Shown in pieces: positions 25,001 to 35,639 of a stretch of DNA of 64,000 nucleotides. The notes under the pieces were generated by a model. The model saw only the letters and a list, made by a program, of their open reading frames with translations, was not told the DNA's origin and did not search any database. This DNA comes from Fasciola hepatica (lineage: Eukaryota > Platyhelminthes > Trematoda > Plagiorchiida > Fasciolidae). Position 1 is the stretch's first letter. The number at the start of each line of letters is the position of its first letter. A program made the position numbers and the translations under genes. The stretch is from the NCBI GenBank assembly GCA_948099385.1, contig CANUEZ040000020.1, positions 11,053,501-11,117,500 on the forward strand. The letters are read 5' to 3'.

Positions 25001-27060
25001 GTCGGAAGGTCAGGCAACAAACAACATTACCAATTGTGGTTTATTTTTGAGGCTCTCAAAGCGTGCCAGGTGCACGACAAAATTTTTGGGAGCTGTAGAA
25101 AGGACAGAAAAAATTCGTGAAAGCGTAAAAATGTGCATGGCAGAAGTGGGTGGGTAGGCTCAAATGGGAGGTGAGGGACGGACAAAGTTATGATGAGTGT
25201 ATGCACACCAAAGAAAAATTGTAGGGAGTTTAAATGAACTCAGAGGCGGATTCAAATAGATGCCCGGCGAGTTAGGAAGGCGTGGTCAACAACAGAACCT
25301 GACTAGCCCAGACGGAGATATCTGAAAGCCGATAGACATACGTGGGAGGGGCTAGAAATCGGTATAAGAAACTTTGGTAGCGGGAGATCATGGAGGTAAA
25401 GGTGAGAAGCACTGCACGTAATTAGATGGTAATGTAGCTTCGGTACTGTGAAATAAGTGGTCGGCGGACAGGGCACTAAACTCATCCAAAACAGGGAGCG
25501 AGCAATGCAAGATGCAAAGGGGGGTCGGATGACGAAAATGGTTTGGGAGGATTAGATACGGTATATGTGAGGCACAGATGTGGAGGGAATGGACGCATGT
25601 CACAACGGTCAGCGGGATAATAGCACGAGAAATGGACGGTGAGGAATAAGGCAAAGCGAATGATTATATATATAAATAACAGGAGCAGGAGCAATAAGAA
25701 CAGAGTCCTAGAAAAATATATCAGTGATTGGAAGAGGCAGGTAGGGCCAGATCACGCGGCATAGAATTACCTCAGGAATATCATGGGGAATTTTCTTCAT
25801 GACAGGTGAACAGGGTGGATCAAGAGAGAAAGAAAACACTTTGGGGGGGGGCAGAAGTGAGGAGGGCCGGTTGAAGCAATTCACAGAAGAGAGGGGATAA
25901 AGGAAAATGTCGAAGAGAACAAGTAAGACTATATCTAATAATCTGATTATTGCAGGTGCGACATGTGGTGGGAGTAAAGAATGAGCAAAGCCTTAGTAAA
26001 TGGACTTATATCGTACGGCTGGAAGATAACGGCGATGGAAATGGCTGGGGGGCAGAGTGAAAGTAAGATACAAAGAGGAAAAAAGCACATGAGAGGTGAG
26101 ACTGTCTGTGGTGCAAATATGCAGCAGCCGCGACGGCGAAATGTGTGGGAGAGAAATAAGCAAGAGGATTACCAGAGGAATCGGGTAATGGTAGATCAAA
26201 AGGATTGAAGCAATACATGAATACCGCGAAGTAACTTTGGTTTTACTTTAGGTGAAACGTGGGAAAGAACAACTGGAAGGTACACAGAAATTGCCTGTGT
26301 TGAGCCATATATGAACCAGGAGATGAGAGCACGGACCGAAGAGACAGGTGTGACGTAACCAATCAGATAGTTTCATTACAAGTGAAACACGGAGAATGCT
26401 GAGAGGAAAGAAGCATCAGAACAGGTAAGCCCATGGATGAATACAAGACACGGGAAGTGAATGCTCTTCGGAGTTGGGGCCATGGAACTGGAGTGCTGTG
26501 TGCCTGCAGACAATTGTACAAGTGGATGGAGCTGGAGGATGCCAATAGGGGTCCTGCCCAATGGAGAGATCCACAGTAGAATCGAAGGGACAATCAAAAA
26601 ATAATGATTAGATTATAAATGTGACTGTAAAAGGTGCCAAGTTTGGAATGGCGGGTTCTAATATGGGAATCGGTCATGGATGCGGGTGGGACTAGTGCTC
26701 TATGGCATTGAGCACGAGAAGCGAGAACAGGAGAGGATTGGATAACGGTGGACCGTGGGACATAGGAATGCCATCAATGAGCTTTATGGGCATAGGACCA
26801 TACCGAACAAAAGAGACTGTGAGCCGGCAACGAAGAATTGAGTGGGAAAAGAAAAATTAACTAGCAGCTGCAGAGTAGAGTGGGCAGGATGATAGTGACG
26901 TGCAATCAGAGGTGACACGGTGAGAGTCGATGGGAGCAAGGATAGAATGGGTAAGCGTGCATACCATGGAAGAACGACGAAAAGGGAAGTGGTAAGAGTT
27001 ATGATAATAGTGTAAGGTGGACCTACCGTGGCGGACCAAGGACGGTGGGAGCATGCGATC
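22051..27060. repeat. purine-rich diverged repeat tract (- strand C/T-rich)
   Basis: From about 22,050 the bias flips and the + strand is A/G-rich for about 5 kb. The minus strand carries sequence related to the pyrimidine-rich units upstream. The right inverted-repeat arm is one. The minus strand near 25,440-25,490 has GTCCGCCGACCACTTATTTC, matching GTCCGC and GACCACTTGTTCC in the unit at 20,180-20,210. The minus strand near 26,480-26,560 has CCTCCAGC, then ATTGTCTGCA, then CCCCAACTCCGAAGAGCAT, in the same order as the unit at 20,150-20,262. I see no gene here; minus-strand frames are Ser/Leu/Pro/His-rich artefacts. Confidence 0.55.
22502..22978. repeat. right arm of the long inverted repeat
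   Basis: Reverse complement of 20,079-20,553, with only one coding-visible difference in the core. It sits inside the purine-rich half of the tract, so its C/T-rich strand is the minus strand. Confidence 0.9.
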
Positions 27061-27103
27061 TGCAACCGACAGCATTGGATGCGGCAGGGCGAGTAGAGTT
27101 AGA

Positions 27104-27302
27104 GCATGCTATCCGCGACCAGTGATAGAGGGTTGGGCTGGCCGTGCGCTGAGCACAACTTGAAAATCTCCTCGAAGTGAACACAGTCCCCTGGCAAGTT
27201 GTTGCGGACGGCCTGCACGCCCGATAGGCTCCAGCCGAAGGGGAGGATCTGACAGCCCCCGGCATCTTTGAGAATGACACTAATGTCCCTTGACGGTTAC
27301 AC
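27104..27302 (-). other. short coding-like island, unrecognised
   Basis: On the minus strand one frame runs about 65 codons from just after a TAA to a TAA near 27,104. It reads SVILKDAGGCQILPFGW, then SGVQAVRNNLPGDCVHFE, then IFKLCSAHGQPNPLSLVA. It is GC-richer than the DNA around it, with many G/C third positions and balanced residue use, unlike the Ser/Leu-rich artefact frames nearby. I do not recognise the protein. It could be an exon, a retrocopy fragment or the end of an unknown element. Confidence 0.3.
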
Positions 27303-27309
27303 ATGTGAG

Positions 27310-28187
27310 GAGCAGTTCAACCATAAAAGTACGAAATCCCTAATCACATGGCCAAGTTGCGAGGGGTCTTAGAGGGTGGAGCCAGCAGTTGGTAAATGAC
27401 TATAAGGCAGCAATATCCAGGTACGTATATAATGGGAGTGATCCTTATGACTCTAGGGCGATTGACCAAGGTTGAGGGTGACAGTCACTTAAATGGGAGA
27501 ACTGGAAAATGAAGACAGATAAAGATAGGCAGTCAGGGTATGCCCCTGCTGTGGGTTAGCAATTATTGGAAGCAATTGAGAACCAGTAAAGGATGAAGCA
27601 TAAGGGTGACGCGGACTGCAGGAGAAGGGGAAAGCAGGGAGTAGGAAAATAATGGTATTTCAATTCCGTTTACTCAATACTGGAATGGCCACGGCTAGTC
27701 AAGAGCTGAGAATTCAGTCAGATAGATGAAACTGTCTATCGCCGATTGTATCCTCATTTGGAGAGAGCCGGGTCTACGATGGAGTTGACCTTAGGAGTCA
27801 GGGCTCCTCTCGTATACTGTATTTCCTACTTCGCTTATATTGGATAACTGAAGAGCACTTGTAACGTCCAGGTATGTAACGGGTGCCGATAGAAATTGGA
27901 GTTTGTTTTGTCAAGCATGAAAGGTTATGGGCAACTTATTAAAGGACTTGGAGTAGACAAGGAGGAAAAAAACGTGAACTGTAGCTAATTTGGCTACACT
28001 AGAAGGAACAGTAAAAAGCCTGTGCCGAAGTGAGTAGGGGTTCTGATATGAAAAGTTTATCGGGCTAAAAAAAAGATCGACTACGGGGCAGATTACGCAA
28101 GAAAACTAAGACTGGTCACAGGCAGCGAATCCTGCGTGGGCTAAGATTCAGACGCTAGTATCGTCCTCTTTAGTGTGGAGAGGTAGA
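27310..28187. other. no recognisable feature
   Basis: Purine-leaning sequence without a domain or repeat I can support. It lies just past the 3' end of the following minus-strand LINE and may hold that element's untranslated tail. Confidence 0.4.
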
Positions 28188-29850
28188 TCAACAGAGTAGT
28201 TGTTTGGTAAGGCTCTTTTGTGTGCCTTCTAGCTCATCTCTGTCAAATTCTGTCACGTTAGAAACAATTATTGGGCAATATTCTGGCAAAGGCCTGATTC
28301 GGGATTTGTAGATACCGATGATACTGTCCCGGAGAGGAAAGGAGAGAAAGAGGGCCACACCTCTTCTTGCCTCGGCGGCTTGGATGGTGGCGTGCTCAGA
28401 GACATTGAGGGAGCTAGAATGGTTAAGGCCCGAATCGCGGACGGTAGGTCGACTGGTTATTAGGGACTCACCAAAAGTTAAAGGGCCAGGGGCAGTCGGA
28501 ATTCGTGGGCTAGTACGTCGCACCTGTCAGTGGAAAAATTCATCATCCAGGAGTGAAACCAGCAGTCAAGAGCAGGGATATCCGTGGAAGTATTGCAAAG
28601 ATTAGGGGCAGTATAATTAAAAATAGAAAGAGTAGACTATTTTTATATCGTTTGCAAACAAGATTGGCTTGCTATGGTGCACCAAATCCAGCCTGTCACT
28701 AAGGTCTATTAGTAATGGCAGAGGACCAAGCGTACTGCCCAGTATAAAGCCACTTGAAAAAGGTTTTGGGTTAGAAGTATGTCCATTGGTGAGGACCACT
28801 TGCAAACGATGAGCAGGATCAGATTTTAGCCAAGAAAGCAGCTTGTCAGCAATACCGAAAGAATGCCATTTGGAGATAAGATGCGGGAGGGGAACACGGT
28901 CGAAAGCCTTCGACAGATTCAGGTGGACAATTTTTAATGCCTTCCCGCTATCAACAGCCTTAGTGACTAAGTTGAGGAAGTCAAGCTGACATGTGGTGCA
29001 CGATCGCGATTTGAGAAACCCGTGATGCCTACTGCTAGGGAGGTTTAAAGCGAGAAGAGGAATAGTAATGCTGTCTTCGGCAATCGTTTCCATTGTTCTG
29101 GAAATGCTGGAGGTGTGATTATTGGGACGGTAATTGGCGAGTTCGTGGACGGGTCCTTTTTTGTGTCGTGGGACGATGACTTAAAGCTTTAAGTTCGACG
29201 GTATTAAACTGGATTCGAGTCACAAAGCAAATAAGTTCAGGAATAGAAGTCAAAGGACATATTCACCGCTAACGATTGCTGCTGGAGTTAACCCATTTGG
29301 TCCAGGATGAGCGGATACTTTATAGCTTGGAACGAGCCTGGTGATAATGTTTACTTCAAACGCCAGGGTAGATAGAAAAAGGCTGATGACAGCAGAGGAT
29401 TCTTGGGGGGGGGGTATATCTGAGCCGAAGCTATGGAATTGGCGAAGTAAAGGTTAAAGTCGATATCGGAAGAGGAGGCGGCTGAACTTTTGTTCGGCAA
29501 CACAACGTATTGAATATTACTCTCTGTTGTCAACTTCCTAGGTTTATGTAATACTGAGGATCTCAAGGCTTTATTTGGATCACGCAAAGCTTTAGTTTCC
29601 TCATTTCAGCGGTCCAAAAGTCTCGATGCTTGAAGCTTCACGGATTTTCCAAGAAGGAATAGTTTGCGCCACTCAAGCTAAACGGAGTTCCCTTACCACC
29701 GCCCGGTGATCTATCATTCAGCTCGCCGGCAATATCAGACGCAAGACATTGTAAAGATTGATATTTTGGAACCTTTCTTTTTCCTCGCTGTCTGTTTATC
29801 CGGAGAACTACCTTCCATCTCACCGTTGTCACTCAGATAACAAGATAATC
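28188..29850 (-). mobile_element. CR1/Jockey-like LINE copy A: linker, RT and tail
   Basis: Read 5' to 3' on the minus strand. About 29,450-29,535 gives NIQYVVLPNKSSAASSSD, then FNLYFANS (linker). About 29,100-29,160 gives VPRHKKGPVHELANYRP (the P-FKKG----NYRPI block), and about 29,015-29,050 gives HHGFLKSRSCTTCQLDF. About 28,880-28,990 gives LVTKAVDSGKAL and LNLSKAFDRVPLPHLISK. The catalytic pair reads FAND at 28,647-28,655, so the first Asp is Asn. After a gap, about 28,400-28,470 gives RDSGLNHSSSLNVSEHATIQ, and 28,200-28,310 gives GIYKSRIRPLPEYCPIIVS and LEGTQKSLTKQLL. The 158-codon frame at 28,617-29,093 is the longest clean RT piece. The endonuclease is not seen. Confidence 0.8.
28617..29093 (-). 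pseudogene. LINE reverse transcriptase fragment (copy A), 158-codon frame
   Basis: Central RT region of copy A in one frame. GFLKSRSC comes near residue 25, then DFLNLVTKAVDSGK, then HLNLSKAFDRVP near residue 60 (palm motif A region, with the usual first Asp replaced by Asn in HLNLSKAF). GFILGSTLGPLPLLIDLSD corresponds to GVPQGSVLGPLLFLIYIND, and FANDIKIV takes the place of YADD. The visible substitutions at catalytic Asp positions make activity unlikely. The first ATG lies inside the domain, so it is not a natural start. Confidence 0.8.
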
Positions 29851-29889
29851 GCAAGATCCCAGGCCTTTTGGGCTTCGGCCTGGCACCCG

Positions 29890-31790
29890 TTTGCTGTGTA
29901 AAAACTTCCCTCAGGTCCCGGGTAATATCAGTAGGACGTGTTGGTTTCATGAGAAGGGAGAAGTTGTGGTTTCAAAGGTAAGGTTTTTGCATCCCGAGGT
30001 AACTTCGTTGGAGAGGAGCAAGTCTGGATAGGCGGTTTCCCTTGTTAAGCTAAAAGTGATAGGCCGCCTTCTAGAGGTCAACCTTTAGAAAATATGATTC
30101 GGTCTTCGTTACGGATGAGATTGAAAAGAAGATTCGACTTTAAATGGAGAAAATTGTGGACCATGGTCGAATGGCTTGATGGATAAGGATGGAAGGAAAG
30201 ATTATCTGCTGCCATTTTATGGTCGTTACCCGGAAATGAAAGACCGAGGATCACAGTCGATTGTGCTGCAGTATGAAGAACTGGAGAATGAGGCCCGTCA
30301 GTGGGTCGGAGTGTGCTGTGTTTGAGAAGGGTGAAAGAAAATCCGTAGCGAGTCCCGAGGTCAGATTCTACGAGAATGACGGGATTGGGCTGTTCTTGGG
30401 CGGCAGGGGCACCTGAAACTAAATGACACTTTTCGGGAAGTAAGGAACTTTTAGATGCAAAAAATTCATTTGTCGAAATTTGCACAAAATGTAGGCAACT
30501 ATAGACCCTCTTGGATGTTATTTACAACAGATGACAGACCACGTGCGGGATGGCAGTTTACAATTTCGATTTCATCGGCAACGAGGAACAGAGTACAGAA
30601 GCAGATTACATGAAAGATATCACTGACATGTGTAAGAAACAATACTTGTCTAGGAACACTACCTTGACTCAGAGCCTTTGGTAAAGGCCTGGTAGGAGAA
30701 GAGTGGCCACCTACTAGTGCCACCTGGGAGCCACAGGATAGATAAAAAACCACAGTAGGCGTGTTCAAATGGATATCGAGGTTCGGGTTCCATGGACAAA
30801 CACTTGGTAGAATACTTTTGACCGATCCGGGGAAACAACAATTGCAGGAATCCCATCGTCGACAGCTGGGGTTGTGGCATCTGAGACGTCAGTTGGGCAA
30901 GGAAGAAACGCGTTCATCATTTTATGAAGCTATGCTGATCAGAGTTTACTAGCCCGCTGGACAGGAGATAGCCACTTAGTTGAGACTGTACTATTCGCTC
31001 CAAGATTTGGCACACCACATGAGTGCGGTTAATTGGACGGTAATTATCAGAGTCATGCTGTGAACCCTTTTTAAAACAGTGTGCAATAACCGAGGTTTTT
31101 TACTGCTGTGAGACTACACTATTATTCATGAAAAGTGTAGGTCGGTTGAGTAAATCGAGGCCATTTCGGTTCCACCGAAACGGAAAGGGGCCGGAGGTAT
31201 TCTGTTTGGTCAAGGTTATAGCGAAAGCGTTGTCCTGAGGGCTACTTATTCATCGTTTGAGGTGAAGAGAAATTATTTTTGGGGGTAGTATCACTAGAAA
31301 GGACGGCGATGACAGGCGAGTGGATATTGGAGCTACTTTTAAGAGAGGAGGAAAAGCGGGAATCGAACTGATCCGAGATTATTATGAATAAGTGGATAGT
31401 TTCGAAGATGAATGCCGGAGCACTGGGAGATTTCTTGCAGTGGCGCTATGATGTTATACTGAAGTGGTTGAACAAACGCTCATCTTTGTTAGGGTGCCCT
31501 GGAGCGAGAGCCTCTGTTTTGTGTACTACACTTCAGTGAGGTGACTAAGCTCGAGGTTCGCCTTACGGATATGTAATTGAATAGAAAATTCTTGTTTGAT
31601 GATATTTGCTCTGCTTGATCAACAGCTCGAGTCCAGCTCCCATAATCCCTGAAGCCCGGCGCTGGGTGTATGGGACACAATAACTTATGATATCTGAGAG
31701 GTTGTACTTTGCTGGCCGTAAAAGGAGTTAGCTGCCATCGGAGAGTTGGAGTTGAGAAAGAGTTCACCTCAGGGCCCAGAGCGGATTGTG
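29890..31790 (-). mobile_element. CR1/Jockey-like LINE copy B: RT and tail
   Basis: A second copy of the same lineage, in the same orientation and directly upstream of copy A in element direction. About 30,935-31,110 gives TSVIAHCFKKGSQHDSDNYRP, then CQILERIVQSQLSGYLLS, then VNSDQHSF, a very clear RT N-terminal block. About 30,770-30,860 gives AVDDGIPAIVVSPDRSKVF (palm). About 30,610-30,700 gives VGGHSSPTRPLPKALSQGSV and FLTHVSDIFHVI. The catalytic pair reads ADE at 30,571-30,579, so the second Asp is Glu. NCHPARGLSSVVNNIQEGL follows. The tail at 30,100-30,370 includes DLGTRYGFSFTLLKHSTL and SSHSTMVHNFLHLKS. The stretch 31,489-31,767 probably belongs to the linker. It has frameshifts and stops throughout. 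Confidence 0.78.
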
Positions 31791-34700
31791 CTTAGCGAAT
31801 CATACTTGATCATCTAGCCAATGAAAAGGGTGACTAGTACGCCCGCCCACCCTTTACTTTATAAAGACTTTTGCACTGTATTTTCCCCTGCAGTCGCCAT
31901 AAAAGACACCCAAATCTTTTTATTGCCATATTTCCAAATTCATGCTGATACTTCATGAAGTAACAGACACAAACTGAGCAATTCTCTTGAGACATACCAG
32001 CTTTCTTCTAGCAGTTTTCTTCCTCACTATGGCACTATCCTTATCCTCAATGAAGCTGTTGTTCTTTTCCCCTATGACTGACTTCGTCGGCATCCTGCCA
32101 TCAAATTCCTTCACTCCTTTGGGGAATTGATTTATTAAATTCTACCCCTGGTCTTGTATTATGGTGCGTTGCCCAGTTTTCAGTCTATATAAAACTCCTG
32201 CCCTGCGGTGCGCTGATGAACTATATTTTCTCTGGTAAATTCTCCCCCTCTTGAAAGATAAACAGAATGCCCTTGAGCTTATTTAAATGTCAAACGGTTT
32301 CATCCATTTTTCGTATCCTCGATTAATAACCTCCCAATTTTCCACCAAGCTCGCCGAGAGGGCCAGACCATACTTTCCTAAATGTTGCCTCACTGATCTT
32401 ATGGCAGCTTAGTTTTTGAATCCGTTTTAATTGGTGAAGTCTTGTTCGTAGAAGAAAAGGCTGACGTTGCTATACTGTGGGCTCGTATTTTGTTCTATGA
32501 TGAGCACTACAGTGCATAGGTCCTGGTCAAGCTTGTCTGCTGTCCACGGTCTGCCGGAGCTGCGACGTATGCAGTGGCCCTTGACCCGTTCCTTGTGCAA
32601 CCGTTTTTTGTAAACACGGAACTCATTCAGTTAACATCGTTTAGTGCCCTTTAAAAGAAACCACTGTAGATCGCTCGTTCCGACTTACTCATATTAATGA
32701 CACACCTCTAGAGGCGCATGTATATATGTTTTCAAAAATATATTTAGTCCCGCAGAGACAAAAACTTCTTCAGCTTCATTACAGCTAGTATCTTTTGTCA
32801 CAGTGCGCTGTATAACGTCGAAAATTGGGTTTCTTTTATAGCGCGTGTTTCATAAGCCCGTGGAAGGTGGGGTTTTCCCGCGTGCGCATGTGTTGTCCTC
32901 ATTTAGTTCACTCGGCTCTAGCCAAACGGACCATTTGACTGAGTAACTTGAGACACTATTGGCTTCCGTGGGGGCCACAATTGTCCAATCTGCGAGAAAC
33001 AAAAGGAAAAGGTCACGATTCGAAGCCCAGTAGGTGCTTTACAGGAGCCTGCATCGAATCAAGCCGCAAAACGGCCGCTTTCAATCTGCTCACCGCACAA
33101 GTGAATTCTGAATTTATCAAGCGTTCTTGTCACCTTAGTCCACTGAAACATTCTGCCACCATCTTTCCCTCGCACGCATATTTTAGCCCCCTTGGAAGTG
33201 TGACTCTGACATCACTTGTATTACCTGCTTGTGCACTGCAGAGTGCCTGGAACTCAGTCGACAAGCTAATATCAAGCAGTCGCCGGACTCACCGGCATTA
33301 TTATTCATTAGAGTCAACATAAGGTCTGAACTGCCTCTCCACAATGTCCCTCATCCCCCTAGACGTACTTTGTAACCTGAGGCCCACCGTTGTATCCCTG
33401 GCCCTCCCGTCTACTACAATGGTGGCTGGGGCTAATCGAGCACCCATATTCCCCTCATAGTTGTGTACGCAGACGGGCAAGGGCTAATGCGAAGATGTTG
33501 AATCCTTGCGGTTGTGGTGCATGAGGCTGCTCTTCCCTCGGTCTGGCTGAAAAAGGAGGGAGAACATTTTTCACCGCCTAGGCTAGAAACAGGGATCAAG
33601 TGTGTTCCATCACAAGGCACTGGATTGCGATTAGTGATGGACCATGAGTGAATGCTAATTCTCAGTGTCATACCCCTGGGTTTAATCCATTCCGCTTAGC
33701 ATCCAGAGTTTCTGGGAATGCCCCACAGGCCAACAATCCGCCACCATTTTAGCCAACCTATTCAAAGTTTCTATCACCTTGCTGCTCAAGAATTTCGCTT
33801 CCAAAATTCGCCCACAACGTGGGCTTTACTATTTTATGCTGCTTCTTCTCGTTTTCTGATCAGTGGTCTGTTCAAGTTAGTCCTAGACATGCATTCATGA
33901 TGAACTTTTGTAGTTTCCAAAGGCATCTATGAGGTTTCATTTGAGTTTTCTTCATTAAAGTGAGAACAGTTCCTCTCATGTGGCACACGGCCCGTTTTAT
34001 AGTCTTGGCTCGGACCGGTTTTGGGAGTGATTCTTTAACCAACAATTTTAATGGAACAGAACTGCACCGATTATCGTGTGCTTTTTTGAGGAACTCAACC
34101 CAGGTTTTCTCTATTTTGGCCCTCATATATTGCGTTAGAATAGCTAAGGTGTACAACTAAATCGACAATCAGCCTTCATTGGCTAGCCGTGCTGTATGGT
34201 TGTGCATACTCAGACAGTCTGTGTATCTGTACTTGTTTGCGGTAAGCAATGTTTTCCAAAATACGGATCAGTATTGTTATGTGATGTTATTTTTGATAGT
34301 AGAGGCTGTTTGCGGACACAAAACTCAATAAGGTACAGTGGCTTGATGAGGCTTGAAGGAGCCTCGTTTATAAATAGGCATCTGAACTGAAGTTTACTAC
34401 GACCGCCGCTTCTCCAAAGCATCCGATTTCAGTGCTAGATTTTCCACTAGATGTAGGCAATCTTTCTTCTCCAATCATTCTTTGTAGTCACATAAACTGG
34501 CTTATAGTCAGATGCCGTCGTACTCAGAAGTACTCATTTGCGTTGTGGACACGGGCTCATTTCAGAAGTCCTGGAGGACTTCTGACGATTCTCACTTCCT
34601 ACACTGATGTACGTAACTGGTTGGGCAAACTCTGACCAGGCACACCAATAGGCCAGCAATTTAGGAAGTCCTAGTTTCTTTATTCGACTGGCAGTTTTCG

Positions 34701-34989
34701 GTCTGACGGTAGGGTCCGTTTGGTGCCGTCCCACAGAGGATCATCGCCTTGTTAAGCCAAGTGGGTCTGAGATGGGGGTAGACTCTGGCTCGTCAGCTCC
34801 AATCCACAGCTCGCTTAGCCTCCCAACTTCTGACAGCTCTACAGGGCAACCAATACAACCATCAAAATCTATCGGTTTCTATTATTCCGCTCACTTTTTG
34901 TGTCGGGAGAGAATGGTACTCGCACACGTAGTTCGTGTATATAAAAAAGGCCTGAAAAGCTCCATTTTAGATTCAGATTCTCTTAGTCA
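31791..34989. other. no gene recognised; possible weak RT trace near 32.0-32.2 kb
   Basis: About 3.2 kb without firm features. On the + strand about 32,052-32,160 reads VVLFPYD, a stop, then LRRHPAIKFLHSFGELIY, which faintly resembles an RT palm (VVFFD---AFD--PH--LI-KL-SFGI). The match is too weak for an element call. Frames at 32,948-33,322, 33,432-33,671 (-) and 33,872-34,156 (-) have no recognisable family. Confidence 0.4.
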
Positions 34990-35125
34990 ACCAGCCGGAC
35001 TCGGGCCGGGTCCACAACGAGCCACCGCTGGGCTGCGACCAGTTTTACAATTGGGAAGCGCTCAGGTTTTGACGGAGCGAACTCCTTCCAGAACCAGCCC
35101 GGCTCCGGCTGGGTTTATCAATGGG
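34990..35125. repeat. GC-rich interspersed repeat, copy 1 (CCGGCTGGGTTT-type)
   Basis: A GC-rich block in AT-richer surroundings, made of words such as CGGGCCGGGTCC and CCGGCTCCGGCTGGGTTT. Similar words in similar density recur at 43,828-44,118 and 62,348-62,478. An open frame that crosses it (34,772-35,158) encodes Pro/Gly/Ala-rich sequence caused by the composition and is not called a gene. Confidence 0.5.
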
Positions 35126-35639
35126 TTCGTTAAACGTATTTCTTTAACCCCGTCTTAATTGACAAGAAAAGTAAACTTATTTCCAGTCTGGCATTACCAA
35201 AGTAGCCTCAGTATTTGTCCTCATCTAGCACTGCTTTTCTATCAGTATGGTGGGAAAAAAAGTGGTTAAATGTTTTACTTGGGAGTGAGTGATTCATAGA
35301 AAATATGCTGACGTATAACTATGGACTGTGTAAAAGAGTTCAGGAAACCCCGATTCATTTATCGGCACCCATATTACAAACTATATTTTTCATTTGTACG
35401 AGCTATCCTTACCAGAATTCCGATTGTCTGTTTTATTGCTCAAAGTCCTTGTCACAAACGGGAATCTCATCCTAGCCTCAAGTGTGAGTCGTTCAGCTTA
35501 AATTTTGCTGTGACTGTATTCGGGGATCTCGTCTTCCATGTTCCAATCTTTTGCTGCAGTTCAGCTGCAGTTGTTCATTTTTTGTGTAATTAGAAGCACA
35601 AGATCCCAGAAGAAACTCTTTCGAGCTTCGGTTATTGTA
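35126..35639. other. no recognisable feature
   Basis: AT-rich spacer between the GC-rich block and the next LINE; no domain seen. Confidence 0.4.

Noticed and set aside
32052..32160. Weak RT palm-like reading on the + strand
   Set aside because: Only one short block matches, with an internal stop and no second RT motif in the next 600 bases. Mentioned in the spacer entry but not called.
34772..35158. 128-codon + strand frame, Pro/Gly/Ala-rich at its end
   Set aside because: The Pro/Gly/Ala-rich part is the GC-rich interspersed repeat read in one frame. There is no domain and no support for a start.
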